A stretch of 64,000 nt of DNA. Source: Pseudoscleropodium purum. Taxonomy: Eukaryota > Streptophyta > Bryopsida > Hypnales > Brachytheciaceae. The notes beneath the pieces are model-generated. The model ran no database searches. It was not told the origin of the DNA and saw only the letters and a program-made list of their open reading frames with translations. This document shows positions 1-12,510 of the stretch, piece after piece. Each line of letters starts with the position of its first letter. Positions within the stretch are counted from its first letter, which is position 1. Both the position numbers and the translations under genes were made by a program. The stretch is from positions 7,068,001 to 7,132,000 of the forward strand of contig OZ017797.1 of assembly GCA_963969395.1 (NCBI GenBank). Reading direction: 5' to 3'.

Positions 1-1400
1 TACACATGTTACTCTACCATTTGTGGGTAAAATTTTCTAAAAAGTTTGAAACATGTATAGAAGCTTTTTTTTCTATTGGTTGTAAAACTTGAACAATCAT
101 ACTATTTGAAAGTGGTACATACAAGTACATAATGTGAAAAGGTTAAAAAAAGATAATTTAAAATTTTCTATACAAAAATCCACAAGCATTTGAGTGCCTA
201 AAACTAGAGCATGAAATTATTGTCCACATCCTTAGGGGGTGTAGTTTGTGAAGAAATAAAGATACATGTGTGAACAACTTCTAATGTATATGGGGGTATT
301 ATTTATTGTCTACTATTTTTTGGCACTCTATGATTATATAATTTTCTAGTTTGAGTCATTAAAAAGGGGGCATATATTAATTTAATTTCCAAATGCCTTA
401 AATATATCATATACTACCTTATTGTAAATTTTTCTTTCCATTGCATTTTTTTTTGCTCCATTTTTTTTCTAACCCCGTTTTTTTCCAACCTCAATGAATT
501 TCAACACCTTTCCAATTGAAATTAGTAAATGGGATTCATAATCTATACTAGAACCCTAAAACACTATAAATGCAATTATGTAGTGGCATTTTGAAAGTTT
601 ATAGTACAAATCTATATAAGTGAATGTACTAGATTCACTTTGGATAATGTTAAATAAAATGTGGTACTACATAATATAAACTAATCCATTTTTCAAATTG
701 GAGATTTGAACATGTTAAAACCACAAAGTGTTGTTGTTTGGGAGTAAAAACAACTTTGTCTTGAAACTCAATGCCATCTTCCTTACAACCCTAAATGGCA
801 CCTTCAATTTTCAAACATATAACAATGGCTCTACACCGAAGACAATGGAAAAGACATATTGGGCAATCCTCAAATCCTAAAGCAGACCCTGAACCTTGAA
901 TAGTTGGAATGACAAATAGAGGGATTTAAATAGGAACCACCAATTTTCAAAATGAAATGACAGCCACTTAAAGTGAGCCAATGTTTATTATAGAAATTAG
1001 TAAAGTCTATAAAGTTATTGATCACTTTGAATATGTCACTCACAAGGCAGCATCATTTAATACTTTTGGCAAAAAAAAGAATAAAAAGGAGGATATTTTA
1101 GGTTTAATTTTTTTCTAATTGAACCTGTATTTTTAATCCAAAGGATTTGAACCCTTTTGACTATAATAATTGCACTCAATGCTACCACCTAACATGGTCG
1201 ATTTATCATGTATATAAGGAGAAATGTAATACATGGTGTTGCTACAAGCTGTGAATTAAATAGATTTCATGCTCCAGTAAAATTCAAGATAGTTCTATCC
1301 GATATGAAGAAAACTTGATCAATATCTAAATCAATTTAACTAGAAAGAAAAGCTACAAGAATCACATTGAATTCCAAAACATGATATTTAAGCAAAATTT
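1..1400. other. AT-rich intergenic DNA, no gene seen
   Basis: No reading frame of more than a few dozen codons has coding character, and I see no tandem or inverted structure apart from short A and T runs. It ends where the left arm of the first large inverted repeat begins. Confidence 0.6.
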
Positions 1401-1404
1401 AACA

Positions 1405-3460
1405 AATTGTATAACAATAAGTGAATGATCAACAACAAGAATGAATGACCAACAAAGTGTCACACGCACCAAAGTTTGCATTTTGTCTTCATTGAAGCAA
1501 GCCTATACTCTTGCCTTTTATTTCCTTTGGTGCCTTCTACTCCTTGCACTATTGCAATGCCTAACAACTTCGAAATCCTCACACCTTACTCTTGCCTCTT
1601 TCAAACTTTGTCCTTTTGCTTCTGTCGCATAACACTCTAATCCACTATAGCAAATGAGTTTACGATTCAACATTTAGAACAACTTTCTTAAACTTGCTTC
1701 AATCCTCTTGGCTCTTTGTAGTGCCTTTGTTGAAGTGAATGTAGACAATATGTTGAACTCGCTCCTCTCAGCTCCTTACAACACATCTATCACAACAAAT
1801 GGAGAATGCAAATAGAAAATGTTGACCATGACTTCCTCCTCTTGACTCCTTCCAACATCTCAATTGTTGAATTTCCAACGTCCTTATAAACTCTACCCTC
1901 TCCTAGAATCAACTATATTAATGAATTTGAGTGGTAGCTAACATCATTAGCCACAAAACTTTTGAGAAGATCAACAACATGCGGGGGATCAATGTTTCAT
2001 CCAACAACATTAATTGTACACCATTTAATTTTTAAAAAATAGATCAATAACAACTATTGTACTTATTTTCATTTTCTTTATTTTTGGTTTCCACTTGACA
2101 ACCAAGGATTTTTTTAAAGGGGTGAATTTTGGTAGGGCATTTGAATTATTTTGCTAAATAATAACAGTAAATTGCAAATTGCAAATTCCATCAATGAAAA
2201 TTATTGCGTTTGGGTTATTATGAGTATCTTAGTAGTGTATTTGAGTGGAGAGTGACTCAATACATCACTCATAGCAAACATACTACTAGACCAATATATT
2301 TTAGAAAAATATTGTATGGAGACCACATGTCAAATTCAAACTAGTGGTGAAAAAAATTTAAGCTCATTTCATTTCTGTAATCTCTCATATCTATAATTTA
2401 TATAATTTCAATATATAAATCTTTAAAATCCTAATTAAAAAATATATACAATTATAAACTTGCATTCATATCCACACTTGTAGTTGTATCTATATCTATT
2501 TTTTTAATCCATATATGCAATTATTAACATATTTGTACTTAGTTATTTTAGAAGGGACGGGGGTATTTTTAACAAATCGAGGTGGTCGGTATTTTTATAG
2601 AGAAGAATTGGGTTGTTATATGAAGAGATTGTCAATATGTTGGGAAATGGTTTGCAAATACATGAAAAAAGATTTAATCAAGAAATTTGATATTCATCTT
2701 TAAAGTAACTATATAAAATAGAATTTGATACTTGATGAAGAAGAATCTAAATCACTAATAACTTTGACAAAAAATTGAGAATTAGAAACCCTAGTGGTAC
2801 AAATGTTTTAGTAAGCAACATATATCTTATGTTTTTGTTTCTTTTTAGAAATTTTCAAAGTTAAGTTCTAAAGGTGACTTCAAATGTATTTCTAACTTCA
2901 TTGTCCATAAAATAAAGCTCTACATAACTTTCATTTTCATTAGTTGGCATAGAATGTTTTTAACATTTTTTGTATTGATATTGGTTTGAACAATCAAATA
3001 AATAAATAAGCCTTGTTTTAAAATATAATTTTAATTACTCAATCACTTTGACGTTCAAGGTAACTAAATTGATATCTTTTGTAATATCTTTCAAAATGAT
3101 GTGAAATAAAGGTACTCATGTAATGATGTAAATTAGGGTAATTGACATCCATTCATAGAAAATTCATGCAAAAAATTCTAATAAAGAAGTCAATAAACCC
3201 TCCTCAAATTCTCAAAACATCGAATTCAATCTCTTTAGTCCTTTATAGATAAGATAAAACAAAATACAATTTTTTAGCAAAACATATAATTTTAAATTAG
3301 ATTAAAGCTATTATGAATATAAAAAATCATTGCAAATGTAACAACACTATCTACCCAAATTCAAAAGTGCATGCCTTGCATAGATAGAAAGACTAGTATT
3401 GTTGCTACATTAGGGCTCTATTGCTCTCTTTGTTAACAATTTTCTTCAACTAATAAATTC
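1405..3460 (+). repeat. Left arm of large inverted repeat 1
   Basis: Read as its reverse complement, this stretch aligns with 5700-8592. Matching landmarks are 1410-1560 with 8480-8592 (both contain AACTTTGGT followed by a CACTTTGTTG block), 1670-1900 with 8200-8370, 2270-2370 with 7680-7790, 2810-2950 with 6220-6260 plus 7178-7260, and 3100-3390 with 5800-6070. The arms differ by many substitutions and small indels, so the duplication is not recent. Segments of the same family recur at 23.0-24.8, 27.2-28.05, 31.2-31.4 and 35.2 kb. No transposase is encoded. I take it for part of an unclassified foldback-like repeat; two opposed insertions of one repeat would look the same. Confidence 0.75.
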
Positions 3461-3939
3461 TTATGTTGAATATTGAAAATCTAAAAATTGTGAAATCTCA
3501 ATAATCTTAAAAAAATATCATTTTAAATATAAAATTTATAAAATTATAATTAATAAGTTATAAATTTTGAATATTGAAGGTTGTACTTTAGAATTTCTAA
3601 ATTGTTAAATTTAAAATGTTTCAGTTTGACTCATAATACAATATTTGTAATCATCATAATATTTTTATATTTTATTATATTTCAATTGAATTGAAATGAA
3701 ATAGTCTTTTTAATGCTAAATTCAATTCCTTTCAAACTACAGTTAAGACAAATATTTCTAAAAGAAATGGGTCGATTGGACTACTTGGTGCAAATAAATG
3801 GCATATTGTTTTAAAGAACCATTTGGACCAAAATCATACTTAGGATTAACTAGTGGGTTAGTAAATGTCTTCATGTGAACTCTACATGTCTCTACTCTAT
3901 GTCCCTTTGCTTTTTGCCCTTGTTCCCTTGTGTCAATTG

Positions 3940-4735
3940 TCAACCTTCTTCGTTTCCATTACAACCTTGTCCCCTTATCTCAACCCTCCTTTTGTCCATT
4001 CATGTTGCATTATTACTCCTATTTTGATTCAGATTGCATAATTATTTCCTTGTCACAGCATATATCAATTGTTATTTCCACTTGCTTCCAATCCTTTCTT
4101 GTCCTTCCAATCCTTAGCTTTCCTTCCAATCCTTCACTTTGTTTTGAATTCTTCACTTAGCTTTAAATCCTTTGTTTCGCTATTGCCGTCTTAGTGTCCA
4201 CTTTGGATATCCTACTATAGTAATATAGTAGTGTGAAGCTTCTACAACTCCTTGTGCATTGCATCCTTGTCTTGGCCTAGTTTCAACCCTTTCTTTGTTC
4301 ATTCATGTTGTATTATTGTACCCTATTCCCACTTGGATGTCAAGTCCATTTGCATTGGATCCTTCATTTTGCTTCAAGTTCATTGCTTGCTTCAAATCCC
4401 TTGCTTCTCTACTGCTATCTTAGTGTGCGTTTGGAGTTTTCTATCAAAGTGATTTATGAAGTAATGTGTTATAATGTGAGGCTTTTACAGCTCCTTGGAC
4501 TTGAAATCCTTGCCTCGGCTTGAGTCTCAACTATCTTCTTATCCATTCTTGTTGCATTATTGTCCCCTTGTCCACTTGCAATGAACTTTAAGTTTGTCTC
4601 TTTGTCTCAAGTCTATTTGCTTCAAATCCCTTCCTTCACTTTTGTTGTCCTAATGGGTGCTTGGGGTTTTCTAATGGCACATCACAAGAGCATGTTAAAG
4701 AGGTGAGGCTTCTACAATTTACTTTTTGTAAATGA
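3940..4735 (+). repeat. Tandem block of three diverged ~245-bp units
   Basis: Three consecutive units start near 3940, 4254 and 4498. Each runs through a 'TCATGTTG(C/T)ATTATTG' block, a 'CTTCACTTTG' type block, a 'GTCTTAGTGTCC' block, and ends in 'GTGAGGCTTCTACAACTCC' or a variant. The units are diverged from one another, and the last is closed by a GAAACAAG..ACCCTAGGG sequence. The same block occurs at 21715-22500 (minus strand) and 28070-28830 (plus strand), with shortened versions at 8600-8740 and 25650-25970. It lies in the spacer of inverted repeat 1. The short open frames inside it look fortuitous. Function unknown. Confidence 0.75.
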
Positions 4736-5412
4736 AACAAGAAAACCCTAGGGTTTGACTCTTCCATGGAGTAGGGGAGCACAACAAGCAAGGAGAGAAT
4801 CATTTGCCAATTCTTTTCCAAGTGAGAAACTACTCGTATCCTTTGATGATGGTAGTTTGTTACATTAGGGTTTACTCAAGATCCTTCGTTTATGTAGACA
4901 CTTTAGTGGATGTAATACAACTATTGTAGTTACTAATATTGATCCACCTCTTCATGGTTTGTCTATTAGGGTAGGAGGTGAGCACTAAACAATATGTGAT
5001 TTTAAAAGGGTTTTAAAAACAATAGTACATGCTACATTCTTGAATGTACTAATAATTAATATTGAAAGAAAAGGACTTTTTCAAAACCATAATTAGGCCA
5101 ACATCTATTTCACTTTTGATAAGTTTGTTCCCAATTTATCCATTACACTTTCCATACATGTAACTATTGCCCATGCCTTGCTATCTTAAAGAGTTGAGTA
5201 GAAGAAGCTCTTCATTGCATCCAAAAGTCCTATATGACTCACATGCATTTTTTTTGTTCGATTTCATTTTCATGTGATTCCTTAGACTCACTTGAACTTG
5301 AGAGGATCACTAAAATTCACTGTTCTAAGTCGTCTTTGACTTACCAAATGTCTTTTAAGTTTTGCTGTGCAGCCAAGCTTGTCAGCTCTTGTGGATTTAC
5401 ACACTGCACCAA
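4736..5412 (+). repeat. Dispersed repeat homologous to the 5' flank of the B3 gene
   Basis: This stretch matches 8740-9320 just upstream of the B3 gene and 25975-26600. Shared landmarks are the CCCTAGGG after GAAACAAG, 'TTCATGGTTTGT', 'TAGGGTAGGAGGTGAG', and 'TTCTAAGTC.TCTTTG', ending in 'TTACACACTGC'. The copy stops within about 20 bases of the position equivalent to the B3 start codon, then switches to unrelated DNA (AAGTAGTCAAATCAACCC). Either the B3 gene lies in a repeat, or its 5' flank has been amplified. Confidence 0.7.
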
Positions 5413-5699
5413 GTAGTCAAATCAACCCATTTCTTTAAGAATTATATCTCTTCACTTGAGTTTGAAAACAATGAAACTTAGTGTTAAAAGACTATTTCAT
5501 TTTAGTTCAATAAAAGTATAATAAAAATATAGTGATGATTAATAATATTTTATTACTCAAATTCAATCCTTTCAAAATTAACAAATAAAAATCTTAAAGT
5601 ACAGCCTTCAATTTTCTAAATTTCTACATTATTAATTATAATTATATAAATTATATATTTAAAATGTTTTCTTTAAACATTGAGATGTAATATTTCATA

Positions 5700-8592
5700 G
5701 ATTTTCAATCTTCAATATAATAATATATTAGTTGATCAAAATTGTCAACAATGAGAGTAATAGAATCCTAATATAGTAGTAATATTAACCCTTCTATCTA
5801 TGCAAGGCATGCACTTTTGAATTTTTTCGGTGTTATTATATTTGCAATGATTCTTGATATTCATAATAGCTTTAGTCTAATGTAAAAATTAAGTGTTTTG
5901 CTAAAAAATTGTATTTTGTTTTAACCCTTAAAGGACTAAAAAGCCCAAATTAGATATTTTAAGAAGGAAGAGACTCTATTGACTTTTTTCTTTGGAGTTT
6001 TTCCATGAATTTTCTTAGAATGGATGTCAATTGTCCTAATCTACATGAGTACCTTTATTTCACATCATTTTGATGAATATTATAAAAGTTATCAATTTTT
6101 TAAATTTCAATGTCAAAGTGAGTAAATAAAATTATATTCTAGATAAATTTTTTATTTATTTATTTGATTGTTCAAACCAATATCAACACAAAAATTTTAG
6201 AACCATTCAATGCCAACTATTGAAATGAAAGGTATATAGAGTTTTATTTTGTGGGCAATGAAATCAATATAAATACATTTAACCCCTAAAGGTCCAAACT
6301 ACTTTTTTGGCAACATAGCAATTTGGGACAACTCACTACGAGTGGAATTTTTAGTTTTTTTTGCTAAAATTTTCACACAACATGTGCCCAAGGAGTATCT
6401 TCAAGGCCCAACAATTTTTATAACTTTTGACTACATGGTTCAAAAGTTATTGCATGATATGTAATTTTCAATGCTTGGTGAGCAGCCAAAAAATTTCTTA
6501 AAAAATCAAAATTTGAAATTGATTATCTAGATTTATCTATATATAAAAAGCTTTGAATCATTCCATTTTGATTTATGAAATGAAAGTTATGAGGTGTTCT
6601 AGTTTGCAGGTGGTCATGGATTCCCTACTCAAAAATAAACTTTGGAGTCCTTTATTTAACTCAATTTCTAATATTTTTTGAAAAAAATAAAAATAAATGA
6701 TGTAGATTGTTTATTACTACATTACCACCATTGGGATTGGAATTTTTCAATTCCACAATTAAATTCTTAACAATTTAGTGTTTTGAATCACTTTGTACTT
6801 CTTTCTACTTACTATTTTTTTCCTATATGTTGTGCAATTCCAAATGATCTAAACATTTTCAAACATGTAGCCAAATTGCCTTAAAGAATGAATCCAAAGA
6901 AGCACCACTATTTTGGACATTTTTTCATACAAATGTGACCTTGTGAAGTGCAACTGCTCATATTTTCATACGGTCAAAAAAATGATTTTTCTCACTTCAA
7001 ACGTTAATATCTTGCAATCTGCACAGTGGAAAATTTTGAAATTTTTTCCACATATTTTCAAACTAGTTTACTATAAGATTCTATGGTTACATGTGTTCAA
7101 AAATATTTTCCATCTGAAATTTGATGCTTGTATTAGAAATGGCAATTTGGGAGTGTTTTTGGTGAAAACATAGTCTCCGACCTTTAGAACTCAATTTTGA
7201 AAATTTAAAACAAAAACAAAAACATAGTACATGTGTTGCTTACTAGAACATTTGGACCACTAGGGTTTTCAATTCTAAATTTTTTTGTCAAAATTATTAG
7301 TGATTTAGATTTTTCTTCATCAAGTATCAAATTCTATTTTACAATGACTTTAAAGATGAATATCAAATTTCTTGATTCAATATTTTTTCATGTATTTGCA
7401 AACCATTTTCCAACATATTGACAATCACCTCATAAAACAATCCAACCCTTCTTTATAAAAATAACAACTACTTTAATTTGTTAAAAATTACCTCCTTCCC
7501 TTCCAAAATAAATTAGTGTAAATATAATTACAATTGCATATATGGATATGAAAATAAATACAAATACAATTACAAGTGCGAATATGAATAAAAAATTTAT
7601 AATCCCATATTGTTTTTAAGTGAGGATTACAAAGATTTGTATATTGAAATTAAAAAAATTATAGATATGAAAGATTATAGAAATGAAATGAGCCAAAAAA
7701 ATTTAGACCACTAGTTTGAATTTGACATGTAGCCTTTACACAATATTTTCTAAAATATATTGCTCTAATGGTATATTTGCTATGAGTGGTGTATCAAGTC
7801 ACTATCCACTCAAATATACTACTAAGATACTCATAATAACTTGAATGCAAAAATTTTCAATGATGGAATTTTGAATTTTGAATTTATGGTTCACTAAGTA
7901 ATGAAGTGATGCAAACTCCCTACCTTGCTTCTATCCCCCATTCTCTAAAAAATCCTTGGTCATTGGATGGAAATAAAAAATGATGAAATTCCAAAATAAA
8001 TAAGCTAGTTGTTATTGACCTTTAAAAAAAATCAAATGGTGTGCAATTAGTGTCATTGGATGAAATATAGACCCCCTAAATGCCGTCAATCTTCTCAAAA
8101 TTTTTGTAGCTATTCATGTCGCCTAGTTTCATCACTACTATTGATTTTAAGAGAGGTGGGAATTTAGAGAGACTTTGGAAATTCAACAAAAGAGACACTG
8201 CAAGGAGGTGGGAGGATGGAGTTGTAGTCAACGTCCTCCATTTGCGTGCCCATCGGTTGTGACAGAGCCGCTTCAAGGAGCCAAGAGGAGTGAACCAAGG
8301 AGGATTGGAGTGAGTTTGAGAGAGCTATTCCAAGTGTTGAATCAAGAACTCATCTACTATGGTGGGTTCGGGTTCTCCACTGCAAAGGTGAGAGGTGGGA
8401 ATTTGAAATAGGTGAGAGTGGATGTAAGGATTTCAAAGCTATTAGGTTTTGCAATAGAGTGAGGAGTGGGAGGCGTTCAAGGAATCAAAAGGTGAGAGTA
8501 GAAGCTTGCTTTGACAAAGACAAACCGCAAACTTTGGTACGTGAGACACTTTGTTGATCATTTGTTCTTGTTGTTGATTATTCACCTACTGT
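5700..8592 (-). repeat. Right arm of large inverted repeat 1
   Basis: Reverse-complement partner of 1405-3460. It is longer mainly because a ~0.9-kb element is inserted at 6279-7178, between two parts that are adjacent in the left arm ('AATACATTT' and 'TTTAGAACT'). Its outer 400 bases (8190-8592) are less AT-rich than the rest and contain open frames with no family resemblance that I can recognise. Confidence 0.75.
6279..7178 (+). mobile_element. ~0.9-kb non-autonomous element, copy 1 (TTAACCCCTAAAGG end)
   Basis: It starts with TTAACCCCTAAAGG and matches 31715-32651 along its length, including the blocks CACAACATGTGCCCAAGGAG, 'AAGGCCCAACA' and the 3' block 'GGTGAAAACATAGTC'. Related copies lie at 14601-15365 and 63717-64000, and a fragment at 38140-38310. 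It interrupts the right arm of inverted repeat 1. The uninterrupted version of the site is seen at about 2860-2900 (reverse complement) and about 24485-24530, so this is an insertion with visible related empty sites. The 3' end lacks the terminal inverted repeat seen in copy 2. No transposase is encoded. Confidence 0.75.
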
Positions 8593-8599
8593 TTCAAAA

Positions 8600-9330
8600 A
8601 ATTTCATTATTGTCCCCTCTTCCATTTGTGACGCACCTTAAGTTTGTCTTATTGTCGCTTTTCTTGTCTTAATGGCCACTTAGGGTTTCAAAGGCACATT
8701 GCAAGAGTTTATTAAAAATGTGAGGCTCCTAAAACTCCTTTTTATAAATGAAACAAGGAATCCTTAAGGTTAAGTTGTTTCAAGGAATAGGGGAGCACCA
8801 ACAAGCAAGGAATCACTCCTATCCTTTGATGATGGGAGTTTGTTACTTTAGGGTTTTACTCGGGATCCTTTGTTGTTGTAGACTCTTCATTAAGTGTAAC
8901 ACAACTGCTGGAATCATATTGATCCACCTCTTCATGGTTTGTTTATTAGGGTAGGAGGTGAGCACTTAACAGTTTCTAATTTTCAAAGGGCTTAAAAAAC
9001 AAAAGTGCATGCTAGATTCTAATTGTACTAATAGTAAATATCTAAAGAGAAGAATTATTTTAGAACCTGGATTAGGCCATTGCAACATCTATTTCACTTT
9101 TGGTAAGTTTGTTCCCAACTTATGTGTTACATTACATCCAAAACTTGTGTGTGACTCAAATGCATTTTTTTTACTTGATTTTGTAGTTCAATTTCCTTCT
9201 CCGCTCACATTTTTATGTGATTCCTTTGATTCACTTGAACTTCAGAGGATCAATGCAATTCACTATTCTAAGTCATCTTTGCAGCCAAACTTGTCAGCTC
9301 TCGTAGATTTTCCACACTGCCACCTGCACA
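8600..9330 (+). repeat. Single ~245-bp-type unit plus repeat flank running into the B3 gene
   Basis: 8600-8740 matches the last unit of the triple block at 3940-4735, and 8740-9320 matches 4736-5412 and 25975-26600. The similarity continues to the B3 start codon, so whatever promoter this gene uses lies in repeated DNA. The segment 9160-9330 gains bases typical of a transcribed leader, but I cannot place a TATA box with confidence. Confidence 0.7.
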
Positions 9331-9332
9331 AG

Positions 9333-10642
9333 ATGAACCGAGAGACGCAGCCGATGCTGAGGACCCCAAATCCCGGGGAGGTAGCCCAGATGCCTGATGT
9401 TCTCGCACAGCTGCAGAGCTCGGGAAGCATCCACTTCTGGAAGGTCCTCGGCAAGACAGCAATTCATCGTCCCACAGTCAAACAAACTGCAAAAGTGGTA
9501 CGTTCACGGAATCCCTGTTGCACTTCTCTCGTCAAACCATATTATTTTCCGTTTGTGATTCTGTGGTGCTCATCACCTATTCCTTGGGTGCTCGTTTTCT
9601 TGTTTCTTCCAGTCACTACCCAAAAAGTTTGTGCAAGATCACGCTGCCAAGGTTGGAGAATTGGTTACCCTTCGAGTCCGGACATCCAGTGGAAGATCCT
9701 CAAGGTCATGGCGTGCGCGTTGCTGCGTTGCTGCGACATTGAAAGTGGCCATCGTTGGTGGATGGCCTGCTTTTGCTTTTGACAACCGTCTCCAGCTGGG
9801 AGATTTCGTGGTTTTCGTTCTCAGGGAGGATGCAAAATCAGAGTTTGAAGTTCAAGTGTTTCGAGGACCCGGAAAGTATCCCTATTTTCCAGACCAGGGA
9901 GAACGTCCTGACGAAGTTGAAGAAGAAAATGGTTCTTCTGACTCAGAAAAAGAAGAAGAGACCAACAATCCATCGCGTGTCGCTTCTCCTGTGCACCAGC
10001 AGGATGAGCACAATCAGGCCTTCCGCAGGGACAGTGGAGAGGAGAATCCTGCGCCATTCCAACAGGCCGGAAATCCCCATGTGCCGCCTCGCTTCTCCAA
10101 ACGATTCAAGGCCTCAGACATCGGAGGATCTTCTGGGCAATTCAATGCGGGACAATCTGTGAGTTTCATTGCTAGCAGCCTCCATTTCAAAATTACTGCA
10201 AATGAATCTTGCACATTGCCTTCTCATGCGCGACACTCTGCGAAATCATCAGATTGAAAGGTGGTGATATATCAATCATTGACGAAGATTACCCTCTTAT
10301 CATTTTGGCTGCAACTGAAGGACTTCTTACAATTTCTATTCACTTTGAAAATTTCAAACCTTGATTTGAATCTGCCTTTCTGTTTACACATGCAGGAATT
10401 TCCAAATCGCTTCATAAGGGCCCATGGCGAGCACGTTCACGACAGTCAGACTCCAAGGTATACATGAAAATTCTCGAAATTGTGTTGCGACTTGTCGTCG
10501 CAGGTCAAGAGATCTCTCCAAGGTATGCTTCACTTCTCCTGATTGGAGCAGATTTGTGCACGACAATGACTTAAAGGAAGGGCAGCAGCTTCAGTTTTCA
10601 CTGATGGCAGATTCGTATTTTCTGGTTAGAAGAATTTCCTAG
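9333..10642 (+). pseudogene. Double B3-domain transcription-factor-like gene, probably frameshifted
   Basis: Three exons are inferred: 9333-9497 (55 codons, donor GTACGT), 9613-10158 (182 codons, acceptor TTCTTCCAG, donor GTGAGT) and 10396 onward (acceptor ACATGCAG), all joined in phase 0. The first B3 domain spans exons 1 and 2: HFWKVLG, then after the intron SLPKKFV, a basic Ser/Arg stretch, VAIVGGWPAFAFDN and LGDFVVFVL, followed by FEVQVF. An acidic linker rich in Glu and Ser (GSSDSEKEEETNN) follows. Exon 3 opens a second B3 domain (FPNRFIRAHGEHVHDSQT), but this frame meets a stop six codons later, while the rest (QGIHENSRNCV to FVHDNDLKEGQ and QFSLMADSYFLV) is in another frame. The gap fits loss of two bases near 10450. 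B3 proteins of this kind are nuclear DNA-binding factors; the target is unknown. A sequencing error is the main alternative to a true pseudogene. Confidence 0.8.
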
Positions 10643-12510
10643 GCGAGAGTGGATCAGGACCACAGACTTTGCAGCTGAGTTGAACACTTCGAACTCGGTC
10701 CTGAAGACCGGAAGAGGACTTTTTCTTCCCCATTTTTGGTTAATTCTGATGTCGTTTTGCACCGTTCAAACAAACAATTTATATTCCCATGTTCACTTAT
10801 TCAGGATGAGGAATATGGCGGTGGCTTAGTGGAACTCAGAAAAATGTGTTGACATCCCTATTTTACTTTGCACTCCCTTATGTTTTTAGGATTGATGTCT
10901 GATTTGATAAGCTGGTTGCCGCGAAGAACTTTAGGAAGTGAGTGTTCGGGTCAGTGTGAGAGCTGATGCCGACTCTTCTCAATTTCACCCCAAATTTACT
11001 TATGTTACATTGTTTCTTGCGTCAGTTCTTGTCTAAAACACCAGCAACTGACTTAGAAATTGCGCCTGGTACTCGCAGCAGCAACAACTTCAGTAGGCAA
11101 ATGGCAGAGAGAGATCATTCTCACTCGGTGAACATTGCTCTTCTCTCCTTTGAAGCACGAGTCAATGAGTTATTACCTCTTTTCCGTCTTTTGTTATGTG
11201 AGCAAGTTAGAATGTCGATTTCTGAGGTTTGCCCGCATTATGAATTTCAGATGCCAGCATTTTAGTTGTCACGGGCTCAATATTTTCAGATGCTTGATGT
11301 GGGTATAGTCGATTGCGTAGCCACTGCTTTGTGCAGCGCGACTGTGAGACGTGCTCTCCAGTTTTTATACCAACCCTTGTTGCGAATGAAGGGTGCCTAT
11401 GACAGTATTAGATAAAACAAGAGCTGATGATACTGGATTCCGGATTCTGCAGCAGAAGAGGGCTTGCTTTCCGACAACAGCAACGATTTCTGAGGAAAAT
11501 TGTGTGAAATATCCTTGTGTGTCTCACCTTTTACCTTCCACCAGCACCTTCAAACTTCAACAGGGCTAAGACAAGATTGATTTCTTCCAACTGATCACCT
11601 TAGAATGACATAATTGCGTCTTCCTATCTAGAGTAATTTGTGCTTATGTGATGATGTTGAAGTTGAGTAAGAACTTATTGCTGAAACTTCAGCGGGAGTA
11701 CCATTTACTCATCGAAGGTTTCTGCCATTCATATGTCCAAAACGTGAAGAGCTCATTCGATCACTTATTGCGAGGATGATTTTAGGTGTAGACCTGGTTA
11801 CATTCGCTAGTGCTGCAAGCTTGCCAGGTGGTGGCATCCACCGTGCAAAACCTTCAGCGACATTATTTTCCTTGGTATCTGAAATTAGGAGTAAAGAACG
11901 ACGGCCATGTTTTGAAATTGCCGTCCAGGGCATGGCGGTCTCTCAAGCACCGCATTCTCTACTTGACTTCGATCGGATCCTCCAAATCTTGAATCCTAAA
12001 CCCAGCATATCACTTCTCAAGGCCTTGAGTGGCTTGGATCCTGTCAGTGAATGACGATCCTCTCTCTCCACTTTCTAGCCATTAATGATTTCAACATTGA
12101 CTACTGAACAAGTTTGCATCACAGATCAGCTTCGGCTTGCAAGCTTGACGGCCCGGAGCTTAACAACGTGAATCTGAATGTAACTCCAACAGTTGGATAT
12201 CCAAATTCACTTGTGAATGGGCCATCTCATGTGGCGCCACTCCCCATGATGGAGAAAATTGTGTCGGATCGAAGCTTGCAATCCGCGCATTGTTCCGAGT
12301 ATTGCTCTAGGATTCTTCAAGGCCCATGACCTTCAGAGGCCTTCAATATTGCTCGAGGAGTTCTAGTTGAAACAAAACTGAAGCAAACACTCCTGTAAGT
12401 GTATCCTTCCGTCCTGCTGCTTGTAGTTTCCCTTATTTCTGCAACAATTAATCCTGAATTAGTCCGTGGACTGTAAATTTCAGCAGGGGGCCCTGCCTGT
12501 GTCGTTGTCA
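10643..12510 (+). other. Less AT-rich segment downstream of the B3 gene
   Basis: Base composition stays closer to that of the gene than to the surrounding repeats, and several medium frames exist (for instance 11776-12054 and 12114-12329, plus strand). None shows a domain that I recognise, and no third B3 motif is visible. It could be a long 3' untranslated region with introns, extra decayed exons, or the remains of a second gene. It is followed abruptly by AT-rich DNA near 12520. Confidence 0.4.

Noticed and set aside
3930..4523. Several 60-76 codon frames rich in Ser, Leu and Cys
   Set aside because: They fall in the ~245-bp repeat units and are not kept open in the other copies.
9009..9782. 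257-codon plus-strand frame overlapping the B3 gene
   Set aside because: It reads through the B3 intron in the wrong frame; the spliced B3 reading explains the conserved motifs and has good splice sites.
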